A stretch of DNA of 64,000 nt from Ectothiorhodospiraceae bacterium. Its GTDB lineage: Bacteria > Pseudomonadota > Gammaproteobacteria > Nitrococcales > Aquisalimonadaceae. Location: the NCBI GenBank assembly GCA_003565775.1, contig PXAT01000085.1, forward strand, positions 1 through 64,000, written 5' to 3'. Below the pieces are notes generated by a model. That model was not told the origin of the DNA. It ran no database searches and saw only the letters and a list, made by a program, of their open reading frames with translations. Both the position numbers and the translations under genes were made by a program. Each line of letters begins with the position of its first letter. The first letter of the stretch is position 1. Below are positions 17,841 through 27,363 of the stretch, in pieces.

Positions 17841-18171
17841 TGAAAAGATCTCCAGACGTCATTCAAGTGGGGTTAAGCGTTAAGCAGACGCGGATCCATT
17901 TTCGCGCCTGCCAGATGATCAAACCGGCATGATAACCGCTATCATTTTCGAGGGCTCGCTCGAACAGGGGACTGCCGTCAAGAGACCATTGATCGATTCC
18001 CGCGTCTGCGTTGGAGTCCACATTTTTTGCGAGACAAGGTTTCCTTGTTGGCAAGCTTGCAGCCGCTCCCGAGCTTCCCCTCTTCACGTCGGGACGTGAC
18101 TCGCGCCCTTTTGACGGATAGCCTGCCCCTGTCGCAGTCCCGCAACAAAACTGCCCATGGGAGGGCTCGCC
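17841..18171. other. Intergenic stretch with a degenerate repeat fragment
   Basis: A 331-nt gap between the divergent EAL and lipoprotein genes. It contains the beta-arm fragment of the dispersed repeat at 17991-18042. No convincing promoter or reading frame is visible. Confidence 0.6.
17991..18042 (-). repeat. Repeat copy C, beta-arm fragment
   Basis: ATTCCCGCGTCTGCGTTGG, followed by AGTCCACATTTTTTGCGAG and ACAAGG, matches the beta arm of the full elements. The outer TIR is eroded and the far half is absent. Confidence 0.7.
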
Positions 18172-19116
18172 ATGCCTCGTTTGTCTCTGGCCGCCGCCGT
18201 TTTGGCCTCCATGCTGTTATCGGCCTGCGCCGGCAATTCTGGAGCGGTGGTGTCGGATGCGCAGCGAGACACCGTCTGGGAAAGCAATAACGGCTACGTC
18301 TGGCTGGTGCCCAGCGAGCGTGACGCGGCCGCCAACGACCATCCGGTCACCCTCGATGCGGCTGATGTGGAACGCCTGCTGGCGAGCATGGTGGCCGCCA
18401 ACGCCGAGGGCCGCGGTCTGGAGGCGGCGACCGGCGCCGATCATGAAGGCCCGGTGTTCACCCGTGACATGCGCGAGCGCCTGGCGCAGCCGCTGAGCGA
18501 TGCGCTCGCGCGGGCGCGACCGAATCAGGACGTGATTCTGACCGTTCGCGGCTTTCGCGCCTTGCCCGGGTCGTCGCGGATCGGTAATACCGTGGTGAGC
18601 TCGGCCCGCGTGTTTCATCGCGACGATGCCCTGCATGTGATGGTCGGTGAGCTCAATCGGCGGATCGAGAGAGAGTTTCCGTTCCAGTACACCGGTCCGA
18701 CGGATCTTTCCCGTCGCGGCAGCGACGCCCGGTTCGGCAGCCGCACGGAGAGCGACGAGCGGCGTGGCTGGCAGTTGGTGAACGCGCCGGGCGTGAATCT
18801 GGCGCACGATAACGGCACTGCGCGATCGGATTACGTGCTGGTTGCGCTGGATGCGGATCCCGCCCGGGGGACCGAGGTTGGTGAACCTGCCCCGCCGGAA
18901 CCCGCAGCGGAGCCCCGCCCCGAACCTCCGACCGCGGCCCCCGAGGAGCCCGCAGCGGGTCCGCCGACCGAAATGCCGGCTGCCGATGAGCCGGCGACGG
19001 AGGAGTTGCCGGCGTCGCGTCGGGAGGAATTGCGGGAGCTGCGCGAGTTGTATGACGAGGGGCTCATTCCGGAATCCGTTTACCACGAGCGCGTTCGCGA
19101 GATACTGGCCCGCTGA
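18172..19116 (+). CDS. SHOCT-tailed lipoprotein, paralogue 1
   Basis: A 314-residue predicted lipoprotein. The signal peptide ends in the lipobox LSAC (Cys about residue 19). The conserved body carries NGYVWLVP, NDHP, AQPLSDALARARPNQD, VRGFR and VVSSARVFH. A Pro/Glu/Ala-rich linker (about 235-280) leads to a C-terminal helix-turn-helix LRELYDEGLIPESVYHERV that resembles the SHOCT domain. GGGAGGG lies about 6 nt before the ATG at 18172. It is a paralogue of 19876-20724, with a minus-strand gene between them. The family is not recognised and its function is unknown; outer-membrane or periplasmic anchoring is likely. Confidence 0.75.
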   Translation: MPRLSLAAAVLASMLLSACAGNSGAVVSDAQRDTVWESNNGYVWLVPSERDAAANDHPVTLDAADVERLLASMVAANAEGRGLEAATGADHEGPVFTRDMRERLAQPLSDALARARPNQDVILTVRGFRALPGSSRIGNTVVSSARVFHRDDALHVMVGELNRRIEREFPFQYTGPTDLSRRGSDARFGSRTESDERRGWQLVNAPGVNLAHDNGTARSDYVLVALDADPARGTEVGEPAPPEPAAEPRPEPPTAAPEEPAAGPPTEMPAADEPATEELPASRREELRELRELYDEGLIPESVYHERVREILAR

Positions 19117-19177
19117 GCCTGGCGCGTACCGCCGTGACCGGGTTACCTACGCCCGAACGGTCGGGCGGTGGTCGCAT

Positions 19178-19738
19178 TCAGGAGTCTGACGGTAGCGCGA
19201 GGGCGTCCCTGTAGGTCAGCCTGGAGATGTCGGTCTGGCGCATGGACGCCTCCAGTGAGCGGCTCAGGGCATAGGCATAGACCCGGCGATAGAAACCGAG
19301 ATCTCCGCGGAAACGGGGCAGCGCGCCGCCCAGTGTTTCCGCGTTTTCCAGCTCTCGTTCGAAGCGTTGCCGACGACCGGCCAACTCGTCCTGCAGGGCG
19401 GTATCCCCGGTTGCCGCCTCACTCAGTTCGAGGGTCCAGCTCATGTCCTGATGCAGCCTGCATTCGCCGATAAACTGCCCGGCGATGCAGGGATCCCAGG
19501 CATCGGGAGGGGTCAGCGACAGGCGGAATCGGCCCTGCTTGCGATACAGCCAGTGCGGTCGACCGACGGTCGGCTGGAACGCGAAGTCACTCTCGAGGAT
19601 GAAGACCGCCGTGAACAGTTCGGTGGCCACCTGCGGTGCCGCCTTGGGCCGCGCCGCAGCGACGGCGGTATCCTGTTGCTCGATCACGGCCAGCAGCGGG
19701 GAGACGCCCTTGCCCTGAGGGTTTGCTTTCTTGCTCAT
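19178..19738 (-). CDS. Conserved hypothetical protein (DUF2452-like)
   Basis: A 186-residue soluble protein with the opening KKANPQGKGVSPLLAV, a central HWLYRKQGRFRLSLTPPDAW and QDMSWTLELS. From memory this resembles a conserved gammaproteobacterial family of similar length labelled DUF2452, but the label is not verified. The ATG at 19738 gives the family-like N-terminus; no strong ribosome site is seen. It is inserted between the two paralogous lipoprotein genes on the opposite strand. Confidence 0.65.
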   Translation of the reverse strand: MSKKANPQGKGVSPLLAVIEQQDTAVAAARPKAAPQVATELFTAVFILESDFAFQPTVGRPHWLYRKQGRFRLSLTPPDAWDPCIAGQFIGECRLHQDMSWTLELSEAATGDTALQDELAGRRQRFERELENAETLGGALPRFRGDLGFYRRVYAYALSRSLEASMRQTDISRLTYRDALALPSDS

Positions 19739-19875
19739 GAGCGGGAAGACCGGCGCGCGCCGTCCGGGTTCCATTCGGCGATGCCGCCATGATCCCGCTG
19801 TAACGTCCCTGTCACATGCCGGCGGCAAGCTGCAATGCTTCAGGAAACGCTAAACACGCATGGCAGGAGCCAGTC

Positions 19876-20724
19876 ATGATTCGTCCCGGTTCGCGAACGA
19901 TCGTTCTTCCCCTGATTGCAGTCTGCCTGCTGGTGCTCGGCGCCTGTTCGGCAACGATGCCACGTGCAGCGGTGACTGACGCGACCCCGGTCTGGTCGGA
20001 CGGGAACGGTTATGTCTGGCTGGAACCGGCAGAGAACGGCGCGCGCAATGATCATCCAGCCGAGATCCCGGCCGACGTGTTGCGCGAGAGTTTGTCGGCG
20101 TTGCGCATGGAGACCCGCCCGGGGGAGCGGCAGGACCATGCGCTCTCCGCCTTTGCCGGCGATGAGGTGTTGACAGAAGGAATGCTGGAGCGCCTGGCAG
20201 AGCCGCTGTCGCAGGCCCTTGCCCGCGCCCGGCCGGATCAGGATGTGGTGTTTTCCGTGCGGGGCTTTCGCAGCAGTACCTGGTCCAGCTACGTGGGCCG
20301 GGACGTGGTGACATCAGCACGCCTGTTCCATGACGACCTGGGGCTGCAACTGGTGGTCGGCGAGATCAACACGGAACTGGACACCGATTATCGGTATGCG
20401 CGGGGGCCGGAAGCGGTGGCGACCGGCCAGGTGCCGGTACCACACGGCAGCCGGGGGCGGGCGGCCTCCGGGCGTTGGCAGTTGCTGGAGGCCGCTGGTA
20501 TCAAGCGACACGACGGCAATGGCCAGCCGCGTCACGACTGGGTGCGAATCGATCCCTCGGCAACCCTGGTTGGCATCCGGCCCGACGCGGCCACACCCGC
20601 GCCGGTGACAGATGAATACGGCACCCGCGAGCGCCTCCGGCTGCTCCGCGAGATGTACGAGGAGGGACTGATCCCCGAGGACGTCTATCGCCGTCGTGTC
20701 GAGCAGATCGCCGAGGAAATCTAG
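19876..20724 (+). CDS. SHOCT-tailed lipoprotein, paralogue 2
   Basis: A 282-residue paralogue of 18172-19116. The lipobox is LGAC (Cys about residue 23). Shared blocks are NGYVWLEP, NDHP, AEPLSQALARARPDQD, VRGFR, VVTSARLFH and the terminal LREMYEEGLIPEDVYRRRV. The Pro-rich linker of paralogue 1 is much shorter here. AGGAG lies 6 nt before the ATG at 19876. The TAG stop coincides with the first bases of repeat copy D. Confidence 0.75.
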   Translation: MIRPGSRTIVLPLIAVCLLVLGACSATMPRAAVTDATPVWSDGNGYVWLEPAENGARNDHPAEIPADVLRESLSALRMETRPGERQDHALSAFAGDEVLTEGMLERLAEPLSQALARARPDQDVVFSVRGFRSSTWSSYVGRDVVTSARLFHDDLGLQLVVGEINTELDTDYRYARGPEAVATGQVPVPHGSRGRAASGRWQLLEAAGIKRHDGNGQPRHDWVRIDPSATLVGIRPDAATPAPVTDEYGTRERLRLLREMYEEGLIPEDVYRRRVEQIAEEI

Positions 20725-20835
20725 GGAGACGCTGAAACATTCCCCCGCCTGCCTTGGAGTCTGTCTTTACTTTCCAGGCAAAGCGGGCCGTGTAGCACCG
20801 TTGCCGGGCAACATGCGGCCCGACAGCGGGCTTTG
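20721..20835 (-). repeat. Repeat copy D, diverged beta-side fragment
   Basis: CTAGGGAGACGCTGAAAC corresponds to the element end. It is followed by a diverged beta arm (CTTGGAGTCTGTCTTT, CAGGCAAAGCGGGCC) and CATGCGGCCCGACAGC, which matches the middle of copies A and B. No opposite end is visible. The stop codon of the lipoprotein gene lies in the element end. Confidence 0.65.
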
Positions 20836-21147
20836 ACGCCGAGCGGGCGGATGCCGGTCGCGCATCTGGGTGACGTGGCTTCGAACCCAGGCTGAATCCC
20901 GCACCGCAGTTCGGGCCGGGGTGAAGCATTCCCTCGGGATGGGTTCACCGCGGCCCCGGAGAGGGGGTGGCTTAGCCCGGCTGGGCACCCCACGATGAGG
21001 TTGATGCCCAAGTGGAAAGCCCTTCCCGGGTCAACTCCGTGACCGTTTCGTTGTCATAGTTGCGGTGGGGCGATCGACATCGCTCCGTGCATACGGCAGG
21101 CGGTGCCCGTTCGGGGCGTCGAGCAACGGTTTCGCGGGAGTCGGATA
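20836..21147. other. Gene-free stretch before msrB
   Basis: A gap of about 310 nt with no convincing gene. An imperfect hairpin, GGTGAA at 20920 pairing with TTCACC ending at 20949 and containing ATTCCC/GGGAT, lies near the middle. Nothing else stands out. Confidence 0.5.
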
Positions 21148-21684
21148 ATGGATCGGCGACGTTTTGTCGGTGGCCTGCTTGCCACCGGTTTTCTTGTGGC
21201 ATTGCCGATCGGCCCTGTGCTGGCGCGACAGGGCAGCGGGCATGACCTCGTGGTTGCTGCCGATGAACTGCAGCGGCTGGATCGCGACAAGGACTACTGG
21301 CGACAGCATGTCGACGCCGATGCGTGGCGCATCCTGTTCGAGGAGCGCACCGAGCCCGCATTTTCGAGTCCGCTGGACGGGTTCTACGAGAACGGGACCT
21401 ATGTCTGCGCCGCCTGTCATCTTCCCTTGTTCAGTTCCGAAACCAAATACGACAGCGGCACCGGCTGGCCCAGCTTCTACGATGTGATCGACGGCCATGT
21501 GGACACCAAGCCCGACTGGCTGCTGTTCTATCGTCGCACCGAATATCACTGCATTCGCTGTGGTGGCCACCAGGGGCATGTCTTCAATGACGGCCCCGAG
21601 CCTACCGGTGAACGCTGGTGCAACAACGGACTGGCGCTGCGATTCGTGCCGGCGAGTGATCCTCTGCCGGCGCTGCGCGGCTGA
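21148..21684 (+). CDS. msrB: Exported peptide-methionine (R)-S-oxide reductase MsrB
   Basis: A 178-residue protein that reduces methionine-R-sulphoxide. A twin-arginine-type signal (MDRRRFVGG followed by a hydrophobic stretch) predicts folded export to the periplasm. The MsrB domain has zinc cysteines CAAC and CIRCGGH, the GTGWPSF motif, and the catalytic cysteine in [13 protein letters not shown]. The ATG at 21148 gives the twin-arginine start; a longer frame from 21103 has no support. Periplasmic MsrB repairs oxidised envelope proteins. Confidence 0.88.
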   Translation: MDRRRFVGGLLATGFLVALPIGPVLARQGSGHDLVVAADELQRLDRDKDYWRQHVDADAWRILFEERTEPAFSSPLDGFYENGTYVCAACHLPLFSSETKYDSGTGWPSFYDVIDGHVDTKPDWLLFYRRTEYHCIRCGGHQGHVFNDGPEPTGERWCNNGLALRFVPASDPLPALRG

Positions 21685-21731
21685 ATCGTTCTGCCGGAAT
21701 CCGGTTCCGGGGCGCCTACCAATGGAGTGTC

Positions 21732-22754
21732 ATGAGCAGGGAACGCAACAGCGTGAGACGACAACGTGATGCGCTCAGTGAAGCGGACGAGGCGGCCGGC
21801 GGCATGGCCGCTCCGGACACCCTTGCGGTCGAAATCCGTCAGCTGAACAAGCGCTACGGGGACGGTTTCGTCGCCCTGCGTGACATCAATCTCACGATTC
21901 GTCGCGGCGAGATCTTCGGCCTGCTCGGTCCGAACGGCGCCGGCAAGACCACCCTGATCAACATCATCTGCGGCATCGTCATCCCGAGCGGCGGCGTCGC
22001 GCTGGTCAGTGGCTTCGATATCCAGCGTGACTATCGCGAAACCCGCCGGCGGATCGGTCTGGTGCCGCAGGAACTGACCAACGAAGCGTTCGAGACGGTG
22101 TGGGCCACGCTCAGCTACAGCCGTGGTCTGTACGGCAAGGCGCCGGATCCCGGCTATCTGGAACAGCTGCTGCGGGATCTCTCGCTCTGGGACAAGCGCC
22201 ACAAGCGCATGATGAGTCTATCGGGCGGCATGAAACGCCGGGTGCTGATCGCCAAGGCGTTATCCCACGAACCGGAAATCCTGTTCCTGGACGAACCGAC
22301 CGCCGGGGTCGACGTCGATCTGCGGCGCGACATGTGGCAACTGGTCAGGGGGCTGCGGGCGCGGGGTGTCACGGTGATCCTGACCACGCATTACATCGAG
22401 GAGGCCGAGGAGATGGCGGATCGCATCGGCGTGATCCGCGACGGGGAGCTGATCCTGGTGCAGGACAAGCACGAACTGATGCGCTCGCTGGGCAGCAAAC
22501 TGGTCACGCTGGAACTGGCCGAACCGCTGGCGCGACTGCCGGCGGCCCTGGAGCAGATCGGCGTCGAACTCGGTGCCGACGGCCGCGAGTTGCGCTACCG
22601 GTTCAGTACCGAGAACGCCCGGGCCGGCGTTGACGCCTTGCTGCGCGCGGTGCAGCAGGCCGGGTTGACGGTGCGTGACGTGCATACCAGCGAGAGCAGC
22701 CTGGAGCAGATCTTTGTCCGTCTGGTGGGCAGGCAGCCCGGAGCCGGGGCATGA
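21732..22754 (+). CDS. ABC-2-type transporter ATPase
   Basis: A 340-residue ATPase with Walker [10 protein letters not shown] (about residues 67-75), signature LSGGMKRR, Walker [12 protein letters not shown] and switch [14 protein letters not shown]. The C-terminal extension ends with [16 protein letters not shown], typical of drug/polysaccharide export ATPases. It overlaps the permease gene by 4 nt (ATGA). The exported substrate is unknown. Confidence 0.9.
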   Translation: MSRERNSVRRQRDALSEADEAAGGMAAPDTLAVEIRQLNKRYGDGFVALRDINLTIRRGEIFGLLGPNGAGKTTLINIICGIVIPSGGVALVSGFDIQRDYRETRRRIGLVPQELTNEAFETVWATLSYSRGLYGKAPDPGYLEQLLRDLSLWDKRHKRMMSLSGGMKRRVLIAKALSHEPEILFLDEPTAGVDVDLRRDMWQLVRGLRARGVTVILTTHYIEEAEEMADRIGVIRDGELILVQDKHELMRSLGSKLVTLELAEPLARLPAALEQIGVELGADGRELRYRFSTENARAGVDALLRAVQQAGLTVRDVHTSESSLEQIFVRLVGRQPGAGA

Positions 22755-23512
22755 ACTGGTACGGCATACGCGCCATCTATCTGTACGAGATGGGCCGCAC
22801 GCGGCGCACCCTGTTGCAGGGCATCGTTTCGCCGGTGATTACCACCTCGCTGTATTTCGTGGTGTTCGGGGCGGCCATCGGCTCCCGTATCGACGAGATT
22901 CAGGGCATCAGCTACGGCGCCTTTCTGGTCCCGGGCCTGATCATGTTCATGGTGCTCACCCAGAGCGTCTCGTATGCGTCATTCGGGATCTTCTTCCAGC
23001 GTTTCAGCGGTACCATCTACGAATTGCTGTCGGCGCCAATGTCGGCGTTGGAGATCGTGCTCGGTCATGTCGGTGCGGCGGCCAGCAAATCCTTCGTGCT
23101 CGGCTGCATCATTCTGGCCACGGCCAGCTTCTTCGTGCCGCTCGAGATCCAGCATCCCGGCTGGATGCTGATCTTCCTGCTGCTCACCTGCATCACCTTC
23201 AGTCTGCTCGGTTTCATCATCGGCATCTGGGCGGACGGCTTCGACAAGCTGCAGTTCGTGCCGCTGCTTCTGATCACGCCGCTGGCCTTCCTCGGCGGCA
23301 CCTTCTATGCGATCGAAATGCTGCCGCCGTTCTGGCAGACCGTCACGCTGTTCAACCCGGTGCTGTACCTGATCAGCGGTTTCCGCTGGAGCTTCTACGG
23401 TGTGGGTGATGTCAGCCTGTGGGCCAGTCTGGGCATGATTGCCGTGTTCCTCGGCCTGGCCCTGTTGCTGGTATGGTGGATCTTCAGCACCGGCTACCGG
23501 CTCAAGGACTGA
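22751..23512 (+). CDS. ABC-2-type transporter permease
   Basis: A 253-residue inner-membrane permease with six predicted helices and the ABC-2 pattern. The first helix is around [20 protein letters not shown], and the conserved region [20 protein letters not shown] is at about 177-196. It pairs with the preceding ATPase and is followed after 3 nt by a small membrane protein. Confidence 0.9.
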   Translation: MNWYGIRAIYLYEMGRTRRTLLQGIVSPVITTSLYFVVFGAAIGSRIDEIQGISYGAFLVPGLIMFMVLTQSVSYASFGIFFQRFSGTIYELLSAPMSALEIVLGHVGAAASKSFVLGCIILATASFFVPLEIQHPGWMLIFLLLTCITFSLLGFIIGIWADGFDKLQFVPLLLITPLAFLGGTFYAIEMLPPFWQTVTLFNPVLYLISGFRWSFYGVGDVSLWASLGMIAVFLGLALLLVWWIFSTGYRLKD

Positions 23513-23515
23513 CCC

Positions 23516-23884
23516 ATGACCGACCACGACATGCAGAGAACCTCGGGCACGACAGCGGATCTTGCATCGCTGCGTACCGTCACCATGGTCGTCTACGGCC
23601 TGCAGGCCGCGTCCTTTCTGATCGGTTTGACCTTCGTCATCGCGGTGATCGTCAATTACGTGAAGCAGGGTGACGTGCGCGGTACCTGGCTCGAGTCCCA
23701 CTTCCGCTGGCAGATCCGGACCTTCTGGTTCGGGCTGCTCTGGTTCGTCGTGGGCATGCTCACGGCCATGATCTTCATCGGTTATCTGATCCTGGTGGCC
23801 AATACCATCTGGATCATCTATCGCATCGTCCGCGGCTGGCTGCGTCTGATGGATAACCGAAGCATGGATCTGGGAAGCGCCTGA
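23516..23884 (+). CDS. DUF4870-like small membrane protein
   Basis: A 122-residue protein with three hydrophobic segments (about 22-44, 66-90, 92-110) and the highly conserved WLESHFRWQIRTFWFGLLW block. It belongs to the widespread DUF4870/Tic20-like group of small membrane proteins of unknown role. It starts 3 nt after the permease stop, so it is likely in the same transcript. Confidence 0.75.
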   Translation: MTDHDMQRTSGTTADLASLRTVTMVVYGLQAASFLIGLTFVIAVIVNYVKQGDVRGTWLESHFRWQIRTFWFGLLWFVVGMLTAMIFIGYLILVANTIWIIYRIVRGWLRLMDNRSMDLGSA

Positions 23885-23930
23885 CGGCTCCGGTGGCACG
23901 CCCACTCGATCCCTGAGTCATCGTCCGCCA

Positions 23931-23955
23931 TAGGGAAACGCTGAAGTATTCCCCC
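23931..23955 (+). repeat. Repeat copy E, solo terminal end
   Basis: TAGGGAAACGCTGAAGTATT followed by CCCC matches only the terminal repeat of the element; no arm follows. It lies just upstream of the chemoreceptor-like gene. Confidence 0.75.
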
Positions 23956-24018
23956 TCAAGAAGTCGCTGCAGCGGCCGACATCCCTGGCATACGCCGTTT
24001 CCAGGGGGGGGTTGGCCG

Positions 24019-26325
24019 GTGAATCGGGTTATTCAGTGGTTTCGTCGGTCGCCGCAACCGGCGCTGGTCCAGGCAACGCTGGCTGCCGGGCGGGATGCGG
24101 AAAACCGGGCCCTGCTCCAGCAGGTTGGTCCGCTCGGGTCGACGCTCAACGCGACCACCGACGAGGTGATTGCCGGCCTCGAACATGCGGCCCGTCGGGT
24201 CGAGGACGAGGTCAGTCAGTTCCGGGAACTGCTGGGCCTCGCGAACCAGCTCGAGGAGCGCAATCAGCTGATCGATCAGGCGGCCGGCCGTATCCGCGAG
24301 ACGGCGGCGGCGGCCTCGGATCAGGTCCAGCGGTGGCGCGGCGATATCGAGAGGGCGGTTGGCTCGGTCGGCGAGTTGACCGATTCCGTGAGTCTCATCG
24401 AGCAGCAGGTCAGCGGCCTGCGCCAGTCGCTGGGCAATGTCGCCCGTGTCGCCGAAGAAATAACCAGCATCGCCGAGCAGACCAATCTGCTGGCGCTGAA
24501 CGCCACGATCGAAGCAACCCGGGCCGGCAGCATCGGTCGGGCCTTTGCCGTGGTGGCGGAGCATGTCAAGGAACTGGCCGGCCAGACCGCCGACGCCACC
24601 GCCGAAATCCGCCGTCTGCTGGACAGTCTGACGCAACGGATCGACCAGCTCATCAGTCGCAGCACGGCCAGTGTTGAGCAGGCTTCCGCAGTGCGCCAGG
24701 GCGCAGAGGCGATCGATGCCCTGATCCAGTCCACGGTCAGCGCCATGGGTGATGTGGAGCGGGAAACCGACAACGTGGCGGTGTCGGTGCAAACGATCGA
24801 CGGTCATTGCTGTTCCCTGGTGCAGGGCCTGCACGGGATGGATGCCGGTATCTCGAGCGCCAACGAGACGCTGCAGCAGTCGCTGCGGCGGACCGGGCGT
24901 CTCGGCCGGATGACCGACGGGTTGGTGGGCCTGGACCGCGACACCGCGGAAGCAAGCTCTGCGCTGGCTGATGCCGCCGGCACCGGGCGGGCTGTCTGCG
25001 TCGAGATTTCGGACCTGGCCGGTGACGTGGATCTGATTGCCGCCCGTGTCACCGAGCATGCCGATGCTTTCGGCACCATGGTCGGTACGGTCGCGGACCT
25101 GGAGCAGTCCAATGTTGCGGTCGAGGAGGCGGTCGCCGCGAGTCGCGACCTTGCCGGTACGCTGCAGCTGGAACTCGGCCGCTCCCGGGATGTGGTGGCG
25201 GAATCGGTTTGCGGCATCGACGGGCTGGCCGACGAGGTCTCGGCGATCCAGGACGATCTGGTAGGACTGACCGAAGCCCTGCTGCAGATTCGCCAGGCGG
25301 CACGCGGTGTCGACACCATCGCCCGGCAAACCAATCTGCTGGCCCTGAATGCGTCCATTGAGGCGGCCCGCGCAAGCGGTGGCCAGGGGCAGGGTTTCGC
25401 GGTGGTGGCGGACGAAGTGAAGAAACTCGCCGCGCAAACCAGCATTGCCACCACCGATATCGACCAGACACTGCGCGGCTTGTCGGAACAGGCATCAGCG
25501 CTGCTCGAGGTCGGTAGCCGTGGCCATGCCCTGGCCGCCGAGGTGCGGCTGGCGACCGAGTCACTGGGAGAGGGCGTCACCGCCATCGGTGCGGCCATGC
25601 ACGAGGTCGACCACGGCACCACCGACATCGCCAACGCGGTGGCGGCCAGTCGGCAACTGGCGGAGAAGTTACGGGCGGCGCTGGCACTTCAGACCGAGCA
25701 GGTCGGCGAGTCCTCGACCCGGATGGATGCCATGCGGGCGCAGGTCGAGAGCCTGCTGCTGTCTGCCGAAGAGTTGCTGAACGTCGCCAACGACGGTGTC
25801 ATCGAAACGCCCGATCAGCCGATGATCGCGCGAGCGATGGAGGTCGCAGGTGAAATTGCCGCAGCGTACGAGGCCGGGTTGCGGGACGGCGAGATCAGCC
25901 GCGAGGCATTGTTCGACCGCAATCACCGCCCGATTGCCGAGACCAACCCGCCGCAGTTCCTGGCCCGGCATACCGAGTTCACCGATCAGACGCTGCCGCC
26001 GATCCAGGAGCCGGTCTACCAGTCCGACGACAAGATACTGGCCTGCTGTACCACCGACGAAACCGGCTATATAGCGACCCACAATCGCCATGTCTCGAAG
26101 CCTCAGCGCCCCGACGATCCGGTCTGGAATGCGGCCAACTGCCGCAACCGTCGCGTCTTTGATGATCGTGTCGGACTGGCCGCGGCCAGGAACACCGAGC
26201 CGTTTCTGCTGCAGGCCTATCGTCGCAACATGGGTGACCGTTTCGTCCTGACCATGGATGCGTCCGCGCCGATCCACGTGGCCGGTCGCCACTGGGGCAG
26301 TGTGCGCATCATTTATCTACCCTGA
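24019..26325 (+). CDS. Soluble methyl-accepting-type protein with two signalling tips
   Basis: A 768-residue protein without membrane helices. It has two chemoreceptor hairpin tips: [20 protein letters not shown] with its return strand (about residues 145-190) and the more canonical [20 protein letters not shown] with its return strand (about 425-475). Long coiled-coil regions surround both. The C-terminal domain (about 615-768) resembles the sensory tail of some cytoplasmic chemoreceptors ([33 protein letters not shown]). The GTG start follows a G-rich ribosome site. Two tips in one chain is unusual, and no other chemotaxis gene is in the window. The input and the partner kinase are unknown. 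Confidence 0.8.
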   Translation: MNRVIQWFRRSPQPALVQATLAAGRDAENRALLQQVGPLGSTLNATTDEVIAGLEHAARRVEDEVSQFRELLGLANQLEERNQLIDQAAGRIRETAAAASDQVQRWRGDIERAVGSVGELTDSVSLIEQQVSGLRQSLGNVARVAEEITSIAEQTNLLALNATIEATRAGSIGRAFAVVAEHVKELAGQTADATAEIRRLLDSLTQRIDQLISRSTASVEQASAVRQGAEAIDALIQSTVSAMGDVERETDNVAVSVQTIDGHCCSLVQGLHGMDAGISSANETLQQSLRRTGRLGRMTDGLVGLDRDTAEASSALADAAGTGRAVCVEISDLAGDVDLIAARVTEHADAFGTMVGTVADLEQSNVAVEEAVAASRDLAGTLQLELGRSRDVVAESVCGIDGLADEVSAIQDDLVGLTEALLQIRQAARGVDTIARQTNLLALNASIEAARASGGQGQGFAVVADEVKKLAAQTSIATTDIDQTLRGLSEQASALLEVGSRGHALAAEVRLATESLGEGVTAIGAAMHEVDHGTTDIANAVAASRQLAEKLRAALALQTEQVGESSTRMDAMRAQVESLLLSAEELLNVANDGVIETPDQPMIARAMEVAGEIAAAYEAGLRDGEISREALFDRNHRPIAETNPPQFLARHTEFTDQTLPPIQEPVYQSDDKILACCTTDETGYIATHNRHVSKPQRPDDPVWNAANCRNRRVFDDRVGLAAARNTEPFLLQAYRRNMGDRFVLTMDASAPIHVAGRHWGSVRIIYLP

Positions 26326-26437
26326 GTCCCGCGCGGGGCATGGATCCGGTGTTTCCCTGTATGGGCAACCAAGTCGGGCCAGTGATGGTCGGATCGCGTA
26401 TCCTGTACGGAAAAATCGGACAGAGGAGACGTGTCTC

Positions 26438-26764
26438 TTGAGCAAGCAGACATCAGATATGGAAGCGCGGATCAGGGATCTGGGGCTGCCGGTGGGGACG
26501 GTTTTTCAGGGCTACGCCGTGCATCTGCCAGCGACCGAGCAGTATCTGGCGCATGTGGAACAGCGCGGACCCAGTCAGACCAATCGCCATTTCGTGCGTC
26601 GACCGGATGAAGCGCAATTGCATGCCGAGCCGGAAGCCGCCCGTGATGCCGCCGCCGACTGCCGGGCCGCCGGCCATGAGGCCGAGCCGTGGCAGGTTTT
26701 CAGTGACGGACGTCGTTTCTATGCGGCGCCGATGCCGCTCAACGGGGAAGTCCCGGGAACCTGA
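26438..26764 (+). CDS. Hypothetical small protein
   Basis: A 108-residue hydrophilic protein from a TTG at 26438 (GAGGAG 9 nt upstream). An ATG at 26459 is the alternative start. It contains LGLPVGTVFQGYAVHLP near the start and WQVFSDGRRFYAAPMPL near the end. No family is recognised. Its end overlaps the convergent membrane gene by 26 nt. Confidence 0.5.
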   Translation: MSKQTSDMEARIRDLGLPVGTVFQGYAVHLPATEQYLAHVEQRGPSQTNRHFVRRPDEAQLHAEPEAARDAAADCRAAGHEAEPWQVFSDGRRFYAAPMPLNGEVPGT

Positions 26765-27188
26765 GCACGACCGCGAAAACCCAGCCGCCGATCAGCCCGG
26801 TGGTGCTCAGGGCCAGCAGGCCGAGTGCATCCCGGGTCATCTGGATCGGTGTCAGCGGCATCAGCGCATTCATGGTGACCAGGGCACCCAATACCGCAGT
26901 GCCGCCGGCCAGGATGAACAGGGCCGTGCGACGGGCAGGGTGACGCCGGACAATCCAGCCGGCGGCGAGGAATGCGGGCAGGAACACGGCGGCCAGGAGC
27001 AGTGCGAAGACCGGTGCGAAATGGACGATGTCGGCACCGGTCATCGCGACGCGTTGATTCAGGCTTACGGCAACGTCCAGTCGGGTCAGGGCCGCGAGGT
27101 TGAACTGGGTCTGAACAACGGCTCCGACAATCGCCGCAGCCAGCACACTGATCAGAAACGCACCGAACCGTCGCAGCAACAAGGTCAT
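26739..27188 (-). CDS. Four-helix membrane protein, hypothetical
   Basis: A 149-residue predicted inner-membrane protein with four hydrophobic segments (about residues 8-28, 50-72, 82-102, 120-142). The ATG at 27188 has GGAGG about 10 nt upstream. No family is recognised. It is convergent with the small gene before it. Confidence 0.55.
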   Translation of the reverse strand: MTLLLRRFGAFLISVLAAAIVGAVVQTQFNLAALTRLDVAVSLNQRVAMTGADIVHFAPVFALLLAAVFLPAFLAAGWIVRRHPARRTALFILAGGTAVLGALVTMNALMPLTPIQMTRDALGLLALSTTGLIGGWVFAVVLRFPGLPR

Positions 27189-27270
27189 CAGTTTTCCGTC
27201 CTCCGGCCGCGCGCGATGCTCCGGGCACCGGCACATTTCATGTCATGATGCGTTATCCGCCTACGGTATC

Positions 27271-27300
27271 TTAAGGAAACGCTGAAGTATTCCCGCGTCT
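27271..27300 (+). repeat. Repeat copy F, solo end
   Basis: TTAAGGAAACGCTGAAGTAT followed by TCCCGCGTCT is an intact terminal repeat with the first bases of an arm. The sequence then leaves the element. It is placed before the sugar dehydrogenase gene. Confidence 0.8.
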
Positions 27301-27363
27301 CCTTGATCATCGGGCCGTGCGCAGGGCAGTGGCAAATCGCGCAGTCCGGATCGGAGGGGTGTG

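Noticed and set aside
20870-20915. A tRNA-like TTCGAACCC string
   Set aside because: No acceptor stem, anticodon arm or CCA can be placed around it.
21732-23512. The ABC-2 exporter as the ABC system associated with PQQ alcohol oxidation
   Set aside because: It is about 17 kb from the quinoprotein genes and lies with msrB and a DUF4870-like gene, so nothing links it to the PQQ cluster.
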